Below, piece after piece: positions 27,798 to 36,230 of a DNA stretch of 64,000 nucleotides. The notes beneath the pieces are model-generated. The model did not search any database. It was given only the letters and a program-made list of their open reading frames with translations, and had not been told where the DNA came from. The DNA lies in contig NZ_CP070356.1 of assembly GCF_016919445.1 (NCBI RefSeq), positions 3,785,502-3,849,501 of the forward strand, given 5' to 3'. Every line of letters starts with the position of its first letter. Positions within the stretch are counted from its first letter, which is position 1. The position numbers and the translations under genes are program-made. This DNA is from Pseudomonas sp. PDNC002. GTDB lineage: Bacteria; Pseudomonadota; Gammaproteobacteria; Pseudomonadales; Pseudomonadaceae.

Positions 27798-28241
27798 TCA
27801 GCTCTTGGCGGTCTGCGCCTTGGCGGCGGCCAGGTAGGGCGCCAGGCGCCGGCCCATTTCCTCGCCCAGGGCCTGCAGGCCGCTGAGCGGGCGGACCATC
27901 ACCTCGAATTCGACGATCTTGCCATTCTCGTCGAAGCGGATCATGTCGATGCCCTTGAGCTCCTTGCCGCTGACCGTGGCGCTGAATTCCAGCACGACGT
28001 TCAGGCCATCGCCGGTGGCCAGCTCGCGGTGGTAGGTGAAGTTCTCGAACACCTGCAGCACGGTGTTGAGGATGGTCGAGACCACCGGCGCGCCGGGGTA
28101 GGGCGTGTGAGCCATGGGCGAGCGGAATACGGCGTTCGGCGCCAGCAACTGTGGCAGGTTCGACAGGTTCTTGGCGGCTACCATCTGGTGCCAGCTGGCG
28201 AGGGAAGCGGCGGCCTGGGGATGCAGGTTCAGTGCGGTCAC
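27798..28241 (-). CDS. SnoaL/NTF2-like protein
   Basis: 147 residues from GTG 28241, which has AGGAG eight nt upstream; a longer frame begins with TTG and lacks a ribosome site. The NTF2-like fold is seen in HQMVAAKNLSNLPQLLAPNAVF, NFTYHRELATGDGLNVVLEF and GIDMIRFDENGKIVEFEVM. Such proteins can be small isomerases, hydrolases or ligand-binding factors; no catalytic residue can be assigned with confidence. Confidence 0.8.
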   Translation of the reverse strand: MTALNLHPQAAASLASWHQMVAAKNLSNLPQLLAPNAVFRSPMAHTPYPGAPVVSTILNTVLQVFENFTYHRELATGDGLNVVLEFSATVSGKELKGIDMIRFDENGKIVEFEVMVRPLSGLQALGEEMGRRLAPYLAAAKAQTAKS

Positions 28242-28356
28242 GGGTAGAGCTCCTGAGGCTTCTTGTTGTCGTTCAGGACGATACGGCCGTGCCGGGAGGC
28301 GGCTCAATGATCGGAAATGACAGAAGACTGATCGCGGCGCACAGCCACCGGCCGCC

Positions 28357-28860
28357 TCAGTGTCGCGCGGGGCTGATCAGGTAGCTGACCAATTGCGGAT
28401 CGTCTCCCGGCTCGATGGCCGTCACCGGGCGCGGCAGATCGGCGAAGACCGCCTTCCAGAATGCCGTGGCCACCTCGTCCTGCGAGTAGAAACGCACCAG
28501 CCACGGGCCGGGATTGCCCATCAGCACCTGGTTCGCCAACGCCCGGCCAATGCCGAGGCGGCGGTACTTCTTCAGCACGAACAGGTCGGACAGCTCCAGC
28601 GCATCGATGCCCGGCAGCTCGCTGCCTTCCACCAGCAGGAAACCGGCGATGAATCCATCGGCGAGGATCAGGTTGGCGCTCCACTCGGGCTCGCTCCAGT
28701 AGCGTGCCAGGTGCTCCTCGTGGATGTAGAAACAGCCATCGACTTCCACGTCCTCGTCTTCCCAGTCCGAGGACTCGTAGGCGTAGAACTGGTAGAGGTT
28801 GCGGATCAGGTCCTGGTGCTCGGGGCCGGTCTGCACCAGCTGGATGGACAGGTCGTTCAT
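28357..28860 (-). CDS. GNAT-family acetyltransferase
   Basis: 167 residues. The acetyl-CoA binding pattern is at about 95-120 (LSDLFVLKKYRRLGIGRALANQ, with the R/Q-x-x-G-x-G/A loop as YRRLGIGRA). N-terminal part carries many acidic residues (YESSDWEDEDVEVDG). Substrate unknown. ATG at 28860 fits; the frame runs on further upstream across the neighbouring Rrf2 gene and should be ignored. Divergent from the Rrf2 regulator. Confidence 0.85.
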   Translation of the reverse strand: MNDLSIQLVQTGPEHQDLIRNLYQFYAYESSDWEDEDVEVDGCFYIHEEHLARYWSEPEWSANLILADGFIAGFLLVEGSELPGIDALELSDLFVLKKYRRLGIGRALANQVLMGNPGPWLVRFYSQDEVATAFWKAVFADLPRPVTAIEPGDDPQLVSYLISPARH

Positions 28861-29004
28861 GGTCGAAGGCTCGCGATGCGGCAGGGAAGGGCGCGGTGAG
28901 CGATATTCTCCCTCATTGGCGCGGCAATGCCAGTGGCGCGGGAGTTTGAACCGCGCGGTGGCAGGGTGCGATGATGCAGGCGCATTCCCATTCGAGACCC
29001 CGCA

Positions 29005-29436
29005 GTGAGAACCGACAGCCGCCTCTCGCGCATGCTCCATGTGCTGCTGCACATGGCCCGTGACGACCAGCCCGTGACCTCCGAGCGCATTGCGCGGATG
29101 CTCGGCACCAATCCGGCCGTGGTGCGGCGGACCATGGGCGGCCTGCGCGATGCCGGCTACGTGCGCTCGGAGAAGGGCCACGGCGGCGGCTGGACGCTGG
29201 ACTGCGACCTCGGGCAGGTGACGCTGCTGGATGTGTACCGCGCCGTCGGCAGCGAGCGCCTGTTCGCCATGGGCTTCGACAATGCGCACCCGGACTGCCT
29301 GGTGGAAAAGGTGGTCAATGCCGCGCTGCAGGACGCCATGGAGCAGGCCACCGCGATCCTCCTGGAGCGGCTGGGCGCGGTATCCCTGGCCGACCTCGCC
29401 GGACGTTTCAGCGCGCTCTACCCGAAAGACCACTGA
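29005..29436 (+). CDS. Rrf2-family regulator without an Fe-S cluster
   Basis: 143 residues from a GTG start. Winged helix about 5-65 (SRMLHVLLHMARDDQPVTSE, ARMLGTNPAVVRRTMGGLRDAGYV, EKGHGGGWTLD). It has one Cys (PDCLVE), so it cannot bind the three-Cys [2Fe-2S] cluster of IscR or NsrR and belongs with YwnA-like members. Targets are likely the GNAT gene opposite or the membrane protein and methyltransferase genes downstream. Confidence 0.85.
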   Translation: MRTDSRLSRMLHVLLHMARDDQPVTSERIARMLGTNPAVVRRTMGGLRDAGYVRSEKGHGGGWTLDCDLGQVTLLDVYRAVGSERLFAMGFDNAHPDCLVEKVVNAALQDAMEQATAILLERLGAVSLADLAGRFSALYPKDH

Positions 29437-29483
29437 CATCAACGCCTCGATAGCCGGCGTTGACCCTGTGCGCTCAATCAAGT

Positions 29484-29496
29484 TACTTTAAAAGTA
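29484..29496. promoter_or_regulatory. Perfect palindrome TACTTTAAAAGTA
   Basis: TACTTT-A-AAAGTA lies 30 nt before the start of the membrane-protein gene and after the Rrf2 gene. Its AT richness and symmetry suggest a repressor site in the promoter of the following genes. The binding protein is not shown. Confidence 0.45.
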
Positions 29497-29526
29497 TCGT
29501 GATAATCGAGCCCCCAGGAAACGCCC

Positions 29527-29913
29527 ATGATCGATCTATTGAACCTGCCCCTTGCCGGCGCGCTGTGGACCTGCATCGTGCTGGCCATGGCCGCATCGGC
29601 CCTCTCCATGACGGTGACCCAGACCGAGCTGTTCGCCCCGTTGCGGGCGCTGGCGTGGAAGGTCCACCCGCAGGTCGGCCACCTGTTCCAGTGCTTCTAC
29701 TGCTTCAGCCACTGGGTGGTGATCGCCGGCACCCTGGTCTACCGTCCGGTGGTGATCGCCAGCGGTTGGGCCGTGGTCGACTGGCTGGTGGCGACCTTCT
29801 TCACCGTCGCCCTGACCGCGCTCTGCTGCGGGTTGCTGTTCAAGGTATTCCTCACCGCCATGGCCAAGGCCGTCAGCGAGCGGGAACTGAAGAAACTGTT
29901 CGCCGGCGAATGA
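29527..29913 (+). CDS. Small membrane protein, DUF1360-like
   Basis: 128 residues with three to four hydrophobic helices (about 8-30, 55-72, 75-112). A CFYCFSHW motif (Cys56, Cys59) sits at the edge of the second helix, which resembles DUF1360 proteins. Ribosome site AGGAAA upstream. Methyltransferase gene follows 16 nt later in the same direction. Function unknown. Confidence 0.6.
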   Translation: MIDLLNLPLAGALWTCIVLAMAASALSMTVTQTELFAPLRALAWKVHPQVGHLFQCFYCFSHWVVIAGTLVYRPVVIASGWAVVDWLVATFFTVALTALCCGLLFKVFLTAMAKAVSERELKKLFAGE

Positions 29914-29929
29914 CCAGAAAGGAATCTGC

Positions 29930-30619
29930 ATGAACCCCTCCGAATTGATGGCGCCGTTCCACGACCCCGAAGCCGCCGCGCGTTACGCGGAAAACCCACC
30001 GCGCTTCGTCCCCGGCCTGTCCGACCTGCATCGCATGGCGGGCATCCTGCTCGCGGAAAGCGCGCCGGCGGACGGTCATCTCCTGGTGCTTGGCGCCGGT
30101 GGCGGCATGGAACTGAAAGCCTTCGCCGATGCCCAGCCGCACTGGCGCTTCACCGGCGTCGATCCGTCCGCCGAGATGCTCGCGGTCGCGGCGCAGATGC
30201 TGGGTCAACAGGCCCAGCGCGTCGACTTTCGCCAGGGCTATATCGACGATGCGCCGCCAGGTCCCTTTGACGGCGCGGCCTGCCTGCTGACGCTGCACTT
30301 CCTTGCCGAGCCCGAACGCCTGCGCGTGCTGCGTGAGATCCATGAGCGGCTCAAGCCGGGGGCGGCGTTCGTGATGGCCCATGCCAGCGTGCCGCAAGGA
30401 ACCGGCGAGCGGGCGCGCTGGCTGTCGCGTTATGCGGCCTTCGCCATCCGCGCCGGAATGGAGCCGGCCAGTGCCCAGCAGGCAAGGGCAGCGGTGGACG
30501 CACACCTGAACATCCTCACCCCCGAACAGGACGAAGCACTCCTCTGGGAGGCCGGTTTCAACCGCATCGAAGCCTTCTATGTCGGCTTTGCCTTCCGCGG
30601 CTGGGTCGCGCTCGCCTGA
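29930..30619 (+). CDS. Class I SAM-dependent methyltransferase
   Basis: 229 residues. SAM-binding motif I is LLVLGAGGGMELKAFAD (about 50-67), then the acidic tip of strand 2 (FTGVDPSAEML), motif for post-I (DFRQGYIDDAP) and ACLLTLHFLAEPERLRVLREI. Small-molecule methyltransferase type; the substrate is not known. AAGGAA five nt before the ATG. Confidence 0.85.
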   Translation: MNPSELMAPFHDPEAAARYAENPPRFVPGLSDLHRMAGILLAESAPADGHLLVLGAGGGMELKAFADAQPHWRFTGVDPSAEMLAVAAQMLGQQAQRVDFRQGYIDDAPPGPFDGAACLLTLHFLAEPERLRVLREIHERLKPGAAFVMAHASVPQGTGERARWLSRYAAFAIRAGMEPASAQQARAAVDAHLNILTPEQDEALLWEAGFNRIEAFYVGFAFRGWVALA

Positions 30620-30668
30620 GGCGAAGCTCTGCTAGGCTGGCGTCCCGTTTTGCGCTGGACGCCAATCG

Positions 30669-31151
30669 ATGCAGATTCCGCCATCCCACGTCATCCACCA
30701 GACCGAGCACTGGCTGCTCAATCATCACCTGGGGTCGGCCTTGCCCGGCTACCTGATGCTGGGCTCGACGCAGCCGGTGGACTCCCTGGCCGATCTGCCA
30801 GAAGAAGCGCTGGCGGAAATGGGCGTGCTGATGGCCAGGGTCCAGCGCACCCTGGAGCAATGCCTGCAACCGAAGTGGCTGTACATCGGCCGCTTCGGCC
30901 ATTCGCCTGGCTTCCCCATTCACTTCCACTTCATCCCCGTCTACGACTGGGTCGAGGAACTGTTCTGGGCAGACGAGCGTTACCGCTCGCTGGAGCAGTT
31001 CGCACACCTCGAGGCTGCGAGCAGCCAGACCGATGGCGCCGAACTGACCCTGTTCGTCTGGCGCGAGTTCGGCGAGGCGCCGGTGCCGCCGCCAGTGCAG
31101 GGCCTGGCGATTGCGCAGGTGATTGAATTGCTGCGCGGCCGTTTCGCCTGA
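30669..31151 (+). CDS. HIT-like protein with altered triad
   Basis: 160 residues. Resembles histidine-triad nucleotide-binding proteins: the opening HQTEHWLLNHHLGSALPGYL and the late strand PIHFHFIPV (83-91). In the His-x-His-x-His-x-x motif the first His is Pro83, while His85 (the nucleophile position) and His87 are kept. So a nucleotidyl-transfer or hydrolase role is possible but unproven. Its stop is 1 nt from the convergent AraC pseudogene. Confidence 0.75.
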   Translation: MQIPPSHVIHQTEHWLLNHHLGSALPGYLMLGSTQPVDSLADLPEEALAEMGVLMARVQRTLEQCLQPKWLYIGRFGHSPGFPIHFHFIPVYDWVEELFWADERYRSLEQFAHLEAASSQTDGAELTLFVWREFGEAPVPPPVQGLAIAQVIELLRGRFA

Positions 31152-31152
31152 A

Positions 31153-31919
31153 TCAGCGCAGGTAGGCGCGCGGCGTGGTGCCCGTCATGCCGCGAAAGAA
31201 GGCAATGAAGGCGCTATCGCTGGCGAAGCCCAATTCCTGCGCCACATCGCTGAGGCGCTCGCCGACACTGAGTTGCTCCACCGCGCGCATCAGGCGCCAT
31301 TGCTGACGCCACTGCTGGTAGGACATGCCGGTGTCGCGGCGGATCAGCCGGGCGATGGTACGTTCGCTGGCGCCGACGCGGCTGGCCAGTTCATTCAACG
31401 GCGGCGGTAGCTGCGGCTCGTGCAGGATCGCGTCAGGCGACGGTCGGCGGGCAGTGGCAGGCGCATGGGCTCGCGCGGCGCCGCCACCAACTCCTCGATG
31501 CACAGGTTGGCCAGGTGATAGGCGCGGCCTTGGCTCCAGTCGGTGTCATAGTCCGCCAGCGAAATCTGCTCCAGCAACTCGCGCAGCAGCGGCGCCACCG
31601 AGACGATCTGCGGCGTGGCTGGCAGGCGTTCGCACAGCGACGCGGCGAGGTAGACGGAGCGGTACTCCACCGCCTGGCTCATGCGCGCGCGGTGAGGAAT
31701 TCCGGGAGGAATCCACGCGGCGCGGGTCGGTGGAAGCAGGTAGAGCAGGGCGGGCTGGTCCAGCTCGATGCGCGTACAGCCTGAGCGGGTCAGCAGCACC
31801 TGCCCCACGCGGTGGCAGTGCACTCCGGAATCGTGCTCTTCCAGCTCCGAGAATATGCCGACGATATCGGTGTCGAATCCTTCCGGATCGAAGGGGCTGT
31901 CAGGGGCGAGCCAGGGCAC
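31153..31919 (-). pseudogene. AraC-family regulator gene, frameshifted
   Basis: N-terminal cupin sensing domain reads from GTG 31919 (VPWLAPDSPFDPEGF ... RLPLPADRR). The AraC helix-turn-helix part is in the adjoining frame (PDAILHEPQLPPPLNELASR ... GFASDSAFIAFFRGMTGTTP) to 31153. One base is missing near 31436-31438; restoring it gives ...ADRR-PDAILHEPQL... and a protein of about 255 residues. Either a recent loss of function or a sequence error. Resembles the AraC regulators with a cupin that often sit beside MFS genes. Confidence 0.75.
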
Positions 31920-31996
31920 GATGATTGTCCGGTTTCAACTATCTGGAGGCAGGGTGTAGACAATAAGCCAGCGAATGACACGCCACAATCGCTGTT

Positions 31997-32878
31997 TCAA
32001 TGCCCGTTGACCGACTCCAGCAGCCAGTCATGGAACAGCTGCGCCGCCGGTGACAGCTGGCGGTGGCGCAGGGAAACCAGATACTCGCCGCGCTCGGTCA
32101 CCATGGCGAGGTCGGTCACGCGCTGCATCTCGCCGATGGCCACCGCCTCGTCGGCCATGAAGCCCCAGGCCAGGCCGATCCCCATGCCCTGCTGCACGGC
32201 GCGGTAGGCGAGGGTGAGCTGGTTGAACACCGGCAGACTCTCGGACGCCTGGTAGTCCCTGCCGAAGTGGGCGAACCAGTCGTGCCAGTCCAGGCAACTC
32301 CAGGCCGAGGTGTCGAGCTGCACCAGCGGTGCCGCCGCCAGATCTTCCAGGGTGCGGATGGCGGAAACGTCCAGGTCCGGGCGCGCCACCGGATAGACCA
32401 CTTCCGGCAGCACGAATTGGCTGTCCAGCGTCGTCCAGTCGCCGGCTCCGTAAAGGATGCCCAGGTCGAAATCCACCAGGCTGGCTTCGTCCATCTCGTT
32501 GATCGCGTGCACATGCACGGCGATGCCAGGGTGCGCCTTGTTGAACTCGATCAGTTTGGGGAACAGCCAGAACTGTGCCATCGCATGGGTCGCGAGCACC
32601 GACACGGCGTTGCTCTGGTGCACGTTGCGGATGCGCCGGACGCTGTGCTGCAAGCGCTCGAGCAGCATGTCCACGGTGCCCAGCAACTCGGCGCCGGCGG
32701 CGGTAAGGGTGACCCCGCGCGGTCTGCGCTCGAACAGCGGCACCTTGAGGCTCTCTTCCAGCGCGCGCATCTGCTTGCTCACCGCGCTCTGGGTGAGGAA
32801 CAGCTCCGTAGCGGCCTGGGTGAAGCTGCCGCAGCGACCGACAGCCTCGAAGGTGATGAGGGTTTCCAGCGGCGGCAA
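31997..32878 (-). CDS. LysR-family regulator, unusual start
   Basis: 293 residues from TTG 32878. Helix-turn-helix LITFEAVGRCGSFTQAATEL / LTQSAVSKQMRALEESLKV; the effector domain follows (VLATHAMAQFWLFPKLIEFN). GcvA-like subgroup. The only ribosome site (GGAG) lies seven nt before an in-frame ATC at 32899, not before the TTG, and no ATG exists in the frame back to the stop. The true start may be ATC 32899 (7 residues longer: xSRYLRT) or an ATG altered by one base. Divergent from the DMT transporter gene and likely its regulator. Confidence 0.82.
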   Translation of the reverse strand: MPPLETLITFEAVGRCGSFTQAATELFLTQSAVSKQMRALEESLKVPLFERRPRGVTLTAAGAELLGTVDMLLERLQHSVRRIRNVHQSNAVSVLATHAMAQFWLFPKLIEFNKAHPGIAVHVHAINEMDEASLVDFDLGILYGAGDWTTLDSQFVLPEVVYPVARPDLDVSAIRTLEDLAAAPLVQLDTSAWSCLDWHDWFAHFGRDYQASESLPVFNQLTLAYRAVQQGMGIGLAWGFMADEAVAIGEMQRVTDLAMVTERGEYLVSLRHRQLSPAAQLFHDWLLESVNGH

Positions 32879-33036
32879 GGTGCGCAGGTAGCGGCTGATG
32901 ACGTTTCTCCGGCGAATTCAGCGAGCCATTCCCGACTGGAATGGCTCGGTGCAGATTTATCCTTGGTCAGAAACTATCACAGCCGCTACCGTGGCGGCTG
33001 TTTACGGGCATTCTTGAAGTATCGAGGTCGTTGGAA

Positions 33037-33987
33037 ATGAAGCGCGGGGTGGTCTATGCAGGCATGGCGGGAGCAATCTGGGGCGGCGTGATTCTCGCGC
33101 CGTCGCTGGTGCCGGAATTCAACCCGCTGCTGATCAGCTCCGTGCGTTTCGCCCTGTATGGCGCCATTTCGTTGCTGATCGCGCTGCCGGTGGCACTCGG
33201 CCTGCTGCGTCGGATCTCCCGTCAGGACCTGTCGATGCTGGTGCGCCTGTCGCTGGCCGGCAACCTGCTGTACTTCGCGCTGCTCTCGGCGGCGGTGCAG
33301 TTCGCCGGGGTCGCGGCGGCGTCGCTGATCAACGGCATCATGCCGTTGGCGATCGCCTATCAGAGCCGGTCGGAACACGACTCGCTGCCCCTGTCGCGGA
33401 TGAAGATGCCGCTGGCGTTGGTGGCGATGGGCATCCTCTGCATCAACCTTGATCCGACGGCGCTCAGCAGCGCCGGTGGCACGCCGGCGGAGCGCATACT
33501 CGGCATCGTCTGCGGTTTCTGCGCGGTGGCCTGCTGGTCCTGGTACGCGGCCGCCAATGCGCGCTACCTCAAGGCCAGTCATTTCGACAGCCATGAGTGG
33601 TCGACGCTGCTGGGCGTGGTCACTGGCGCCATGGCCCTCGTATTGGCCGGCGTCGGCGTGCTGGTCGCTCCGCAGGCGGTGCCGACGGAGGTGTCCAGCG
33701 AGCGCTGGATGACGTTCCTCTGGGTGTCGCTGTTCCTCGCGGTGTTCGGTTCCTGGGTCGCCAACGGCCTGTGGAACGCCGCTACCCGCCGGCTGCCGAT
33801 GAGCCTGGGCGGCCAACTGATCGTCTTCGAAACCCTGTTCGCCTGTGCCTACGCGTACCTGCACCAACAGCGTCTGCCGGGCCCGGTGGAGGCACTGGCA
33901 ATCGTCCTGCTGACCATCGGTGTGCTCTGGGCGATCGGCTTGCACCGCGCGCCCGCCGAGGCCCCGGTGCGCGCCGTCGAGTCCTGA
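33037..33987 (+). CDS. DMT-superfamily (EamA) transporter
   Basis: 316 residues, ten membrane helices in two EamA halves. Start MKRGVVYAGMAGAIWGGVIL has the family AxxWG pattern. The second half contains CGFCAVACWSWYAAANARYL. Metabolite exporter type; substrate unknown. ATG at 33037 follows GAGGTCGTTGGAA; the frame continues upstream without support. Confidence 0.85.
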   Translation: MKRGVVYAGMAGAIWGGVILAPSLVPEFNPLLISSVRFALYGAISLLIALPVALGLLRRISRQDLSMLVRLSLAGNLLYFALLSAAVQFAGVAAASLINGIMPLAIAYQSRSEHDSLPLSRMKMPLALVAMGILCINLDPTALSSAGGTPAERILGIVCGFCAVACWSWYAAANARYLKASHFDSHEWSTLLGVVTGAMALVLAGVGVLVAPQAVPTEVSSERWMTFLWVSLFLAVFGSWVANGLWNAATRRLPMSLGGQLIVFETLFACAYAYLHQQRLPGPVEALAIVLLTIGVLWAIGLHRAPAEAPVRAVES

Positions 33988-33988
33988 T

Positions 33989-34687
33989 TCAGTTTTTCGG
34001 GCTGCCCTGCAGGCGCGAACTCCAGTCTTCCACCGCGCCGTTTTCCAGGCGCCGCGAGAGCGTGCGGCGCCAGTTCGGCGGCAGCGGCAGCTCCAAGCAT
34101 TCGCGCAGGGTGTCGGTATCGATGCGCTTGTCGAACAGTACGGCGGACAGACGTTGCAGCGACCAGTCGGCATGGCGCCGCTCCACCAATTCGAGCGTCG
34201 CGCCGGCGGCCACCGTACCTTCCTCAAGTACCCGGTAGTACCAGCCGGTACGTCCGGATTCCTGCACCCGCAGCGCCATGTGCGTTACCTCGAAGCGATC
34301 ATTGAGCTTCCAGCACGGCATGCGCCCTTGCGATACCTCCAGCAGCGCAGTGCCGGCGCGGATACGGTCGCCGAGGCAAACGTCCGCCTCGGTCCAGCCG
34401 GTGCTGCTGAAGTTCTCGCCGAACGCGCCCGGCCGGCTCAGCAACGGGTGTTCGCCCAGCTCCGCGGTCCAGTTCGCGTAGTGCTCGCGCGGATAGTGGT
34501 GGATGGCTTTCTCCACGCCGCCGTGTACGCGCAGATCACCTTGTTCGTCGCTCTCCAGGCCCAGCGCAGTCACCTTCAGCGTTGTCTGGCGTGGTTCCTT
34601 GGCGATGGCGCTGAGCGAACCCGGACGGGTGAAGGGGACGGCGCGGCCGGTGAGGAGCGCATCGAGGGAAACGGCGGAAAGGCTCAT
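33989..34687 (-). CDS. MOSC-domain protein (YiiM-like)
   Basis: 232 residues. MOSC domain about 45-170 (DLRVHGGVEKAIHHYPREHY, LLSRPGAFGENFSSTGWTE, MPCWKLNDRF, with the conserved Cys). A 3-alpha C-terminal extension (about 170-225) is typical of YiiM. These molybdenum-cofactor proteins reduce N-hydroxylated compounds. ATG 34687 chosen; a TTG further up adds ten residues. Convergent with the transporter gene, whose stop is 1 nt away. Confidence 0.85.
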   Translation of the reverse strand: MSLSAVSLDALLTGRAVPFTRPGSLSAIAKEPRQTTLKVTALGLESDEQGDLRVHGGVEKAIHHYPREHYANWTAELGEHPLLSRPGAFGENFSSTGWTEADVCLGDRIRAGTALLEVSQGRMPCWKLNDRFEVTHMALRVQESGRTGWYYRVLEEGTVAAGATLELVERRHADWSLQRLSAVLFDKRIDTDTLRECLELPLPPNWRRTLSRRLENGAVEDWSSRLQGSPKN

Positions 34688-34704
34688 GACGGGGCTCTCG
34701 AAAG

Positions 34705-34778
34705 TGGTATCGACCAAAAACTACCTGGACAAAATCCGCCAAGTCAGTAGGCTCTGTCAAGGTGTCGATTCGATACCA
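34705..34778. repeat. 9-bp inverted repeat in divergent region
   Basis: TGGTATCGA (34705-34713) and TCGATACCA (34770-34778), separated by 56 nt, in the region between the MOSC gene and the small gene at 34811. Function unknown; too far apart for a single dimer site but could be paired half-sites. Confidence 0.35.
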
Positions 34779-34810
34779 GATACCCGGTCATTCCTTATTC
34801 GAGTGTTCCC

Positions 34811-35050
34811 ATGCAGAAGTACCGCCTGATCATCCAGCACCATGGCCAGTTGCTCGGCTATTTCGATTCCGACGTGCCGCGTGCGCGGGAAGCTGTCCAG
34901 TCCATCGCCAGTTGCCTCGGGGAGCTGGGTTATGACCTGGAGCTGATGGTGGCCGACAGCGAACGGCGCCTGCTGGAAAGCTCGCCGTCCGGCATCAAGG
35001 TGCTGGCCAGCGAGCCGTTGTATCGCCCGGTGGAGCTGGAGAGCTTGTAG
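34811..35050 (+). CDS. Small hypothetical protein
   Basis: 79 residues, soluble, with the pattern MQKYRLIIQHHGQLLGYFDS and LGELGYDLELMVADSERRLL suggesting a small alpha/beta fold. No family recognised. Stands between genes on the opposite strand. Confidence 0.55.
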   Translation: MQKYRLIIQHHGQLLGYFDSDVPRAREAVQSIASCLGELGYDLELMVADSERRLLESSPSGIKVLASEPLYRPVELESL

Positions 35051-35117
35051 GGTCTTGCCGGTGGGTGCGGGCGTGGCGCTCCCTGCGCCCGCCGTCTTCG
35101 CGGGTGGCGCAGCGAGC

Positions 35118-36125
35118 CTACTCCTGCAACGTCATCACCACCTTGCCGAACTGCTGGTTCGACTCCAGGTAGCGGTAGGCCTCGACTACATCGTCGAAGG
35201 CGAAGGTGCGGGCTATCACCGGGCGCAGCGTGCCGTCGGCGAGGCCGTCGCGAATGAAGGCGCTGGCTGCCTGCAAGCGGGCCGGATCTTCCAGTAATTC
35301 GTAGACGCGATAGCCGCGCAGCGTCAGCGAGCGGCTCAGCACTTCGAATAGCGGGAAGGGCGTTGGCTCGGGGCTCAGGCCGCCGTACTCGATGAGAATC
35401 CCGCCCTCAGCCATGGCCGCGCTCAGGGGCTCGAAGATCGGACCGCCGACCGGATCGAACACCACGCGCGCGCCGGCGTTGCCGGTGATTTCGAGCAGCC
35501 GGGAGCGCAGGTCTTCCTCGTCGCTGGCGATCACCGCCGCGGCACCCGCCTGTGCCAGGGCATCGCGCTTGGCCGAGGTGCGGGTGACGGCGATCGGCAC
35601 CGCGCCCACTCGCCGGGCGATCTGGATGGCCGCCAGGCCGACGCTGCTCGAAGCGGCGGTGATGACGACGAAATCTCCGGCTCGCATACCGGCTACCTGA
35701 ACCAGCGCACCATAGGCGGTGAGGTACTGCATCCAGGTGGCGGCGGCCTCGGTCCAGGCCTGCCCCGGTGGGTTCTTCACCAGGCGAGACTGCGGGACCA
35801 CCAGGCGTTCGGCGTGGGTCGGCTGCTCATGCATCGAGGTCGGTGGCAGGACGCTCACGGCGTCCCCCGGAGAAAACCCGCGCACTTCGCTGCCCACGGC
35901 CTCCACCAGCCCGGTTGCCTCCAGGCCGAGGCCGGAGGGGAGTTGCGGGCTTTCGATGTAGCGGTCGGTCCGCAGCAGTGCCTCGGCGCGGTTCAGCCCC
36001 AACGCCTTGACCCGGATACTCACCTCATTCGGGCCTGGCTGGCGAACCTCTACCGGTTCGATACGCAGGACTTCCGGTCCGCCGATCTGATGAAAGCGAA
36101 CGGCCCGTGCGGTGGCTCTTTCCAT
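35118..36125 (-). CDS. Zinc-independent quinone oxidoreductase-like MDR protein
   Basis: 335 residues of the medium-chain dehydrogenase/reductase family. N-terminal GroES-like domain (RIEPVEVRQPGPNEVSIRVK, PSGLGLEATGLVEAVGSEV) and a Rossmann domain with VVITAASSSVGLAAIQIARR for NADPH. No structural-zinc Cys cluster, so it belongs with the zeta-crystallin-like quinone reductases. ATG 36125 has GGAG six nt upstream. Divergent from a LysR gene at 36231 that probably controls it. Confidence 0.87.
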   Translation of the reverse strand: MERATARAVRFHQIGGPEVLRIEPVEVRQPGPNEVSIRVKALGLNRAEALLRTDRYIESPQLPSGLGLEATGLVEAVGSEVRGFSPGDAVSVLPPTSMHEQPTHAERLVVPQSRLVKNPPGQAWTEAAATWMQYLTAYGALVQVAGMRAGDFVVITAASSSVGLAAIQIARRVGAVPIAVTRTSAKRDALAQAGAAAVIASDEEDLRSRLLEITGNAGARVVFDPVGGPIFEPLSAAMAEGGILIEYGGLSPEPTPFPLFEVLSRSLTLRGYRVYELLEDPARLQAASAFIRDGLADGTLRPVIARTFAFDDVVEAYRYLESNQQFGKVVMTLQE

Positions 36126-36230
36126 GTGATGCTCCAATACGAAAGTGATTCGACGTAAAAGCACTATCGATGATCGGAATAACCCAATAAATGGCGTATA
36201 CAGGCGTTGAGTCGAAAGCAGGAGTTTCGA

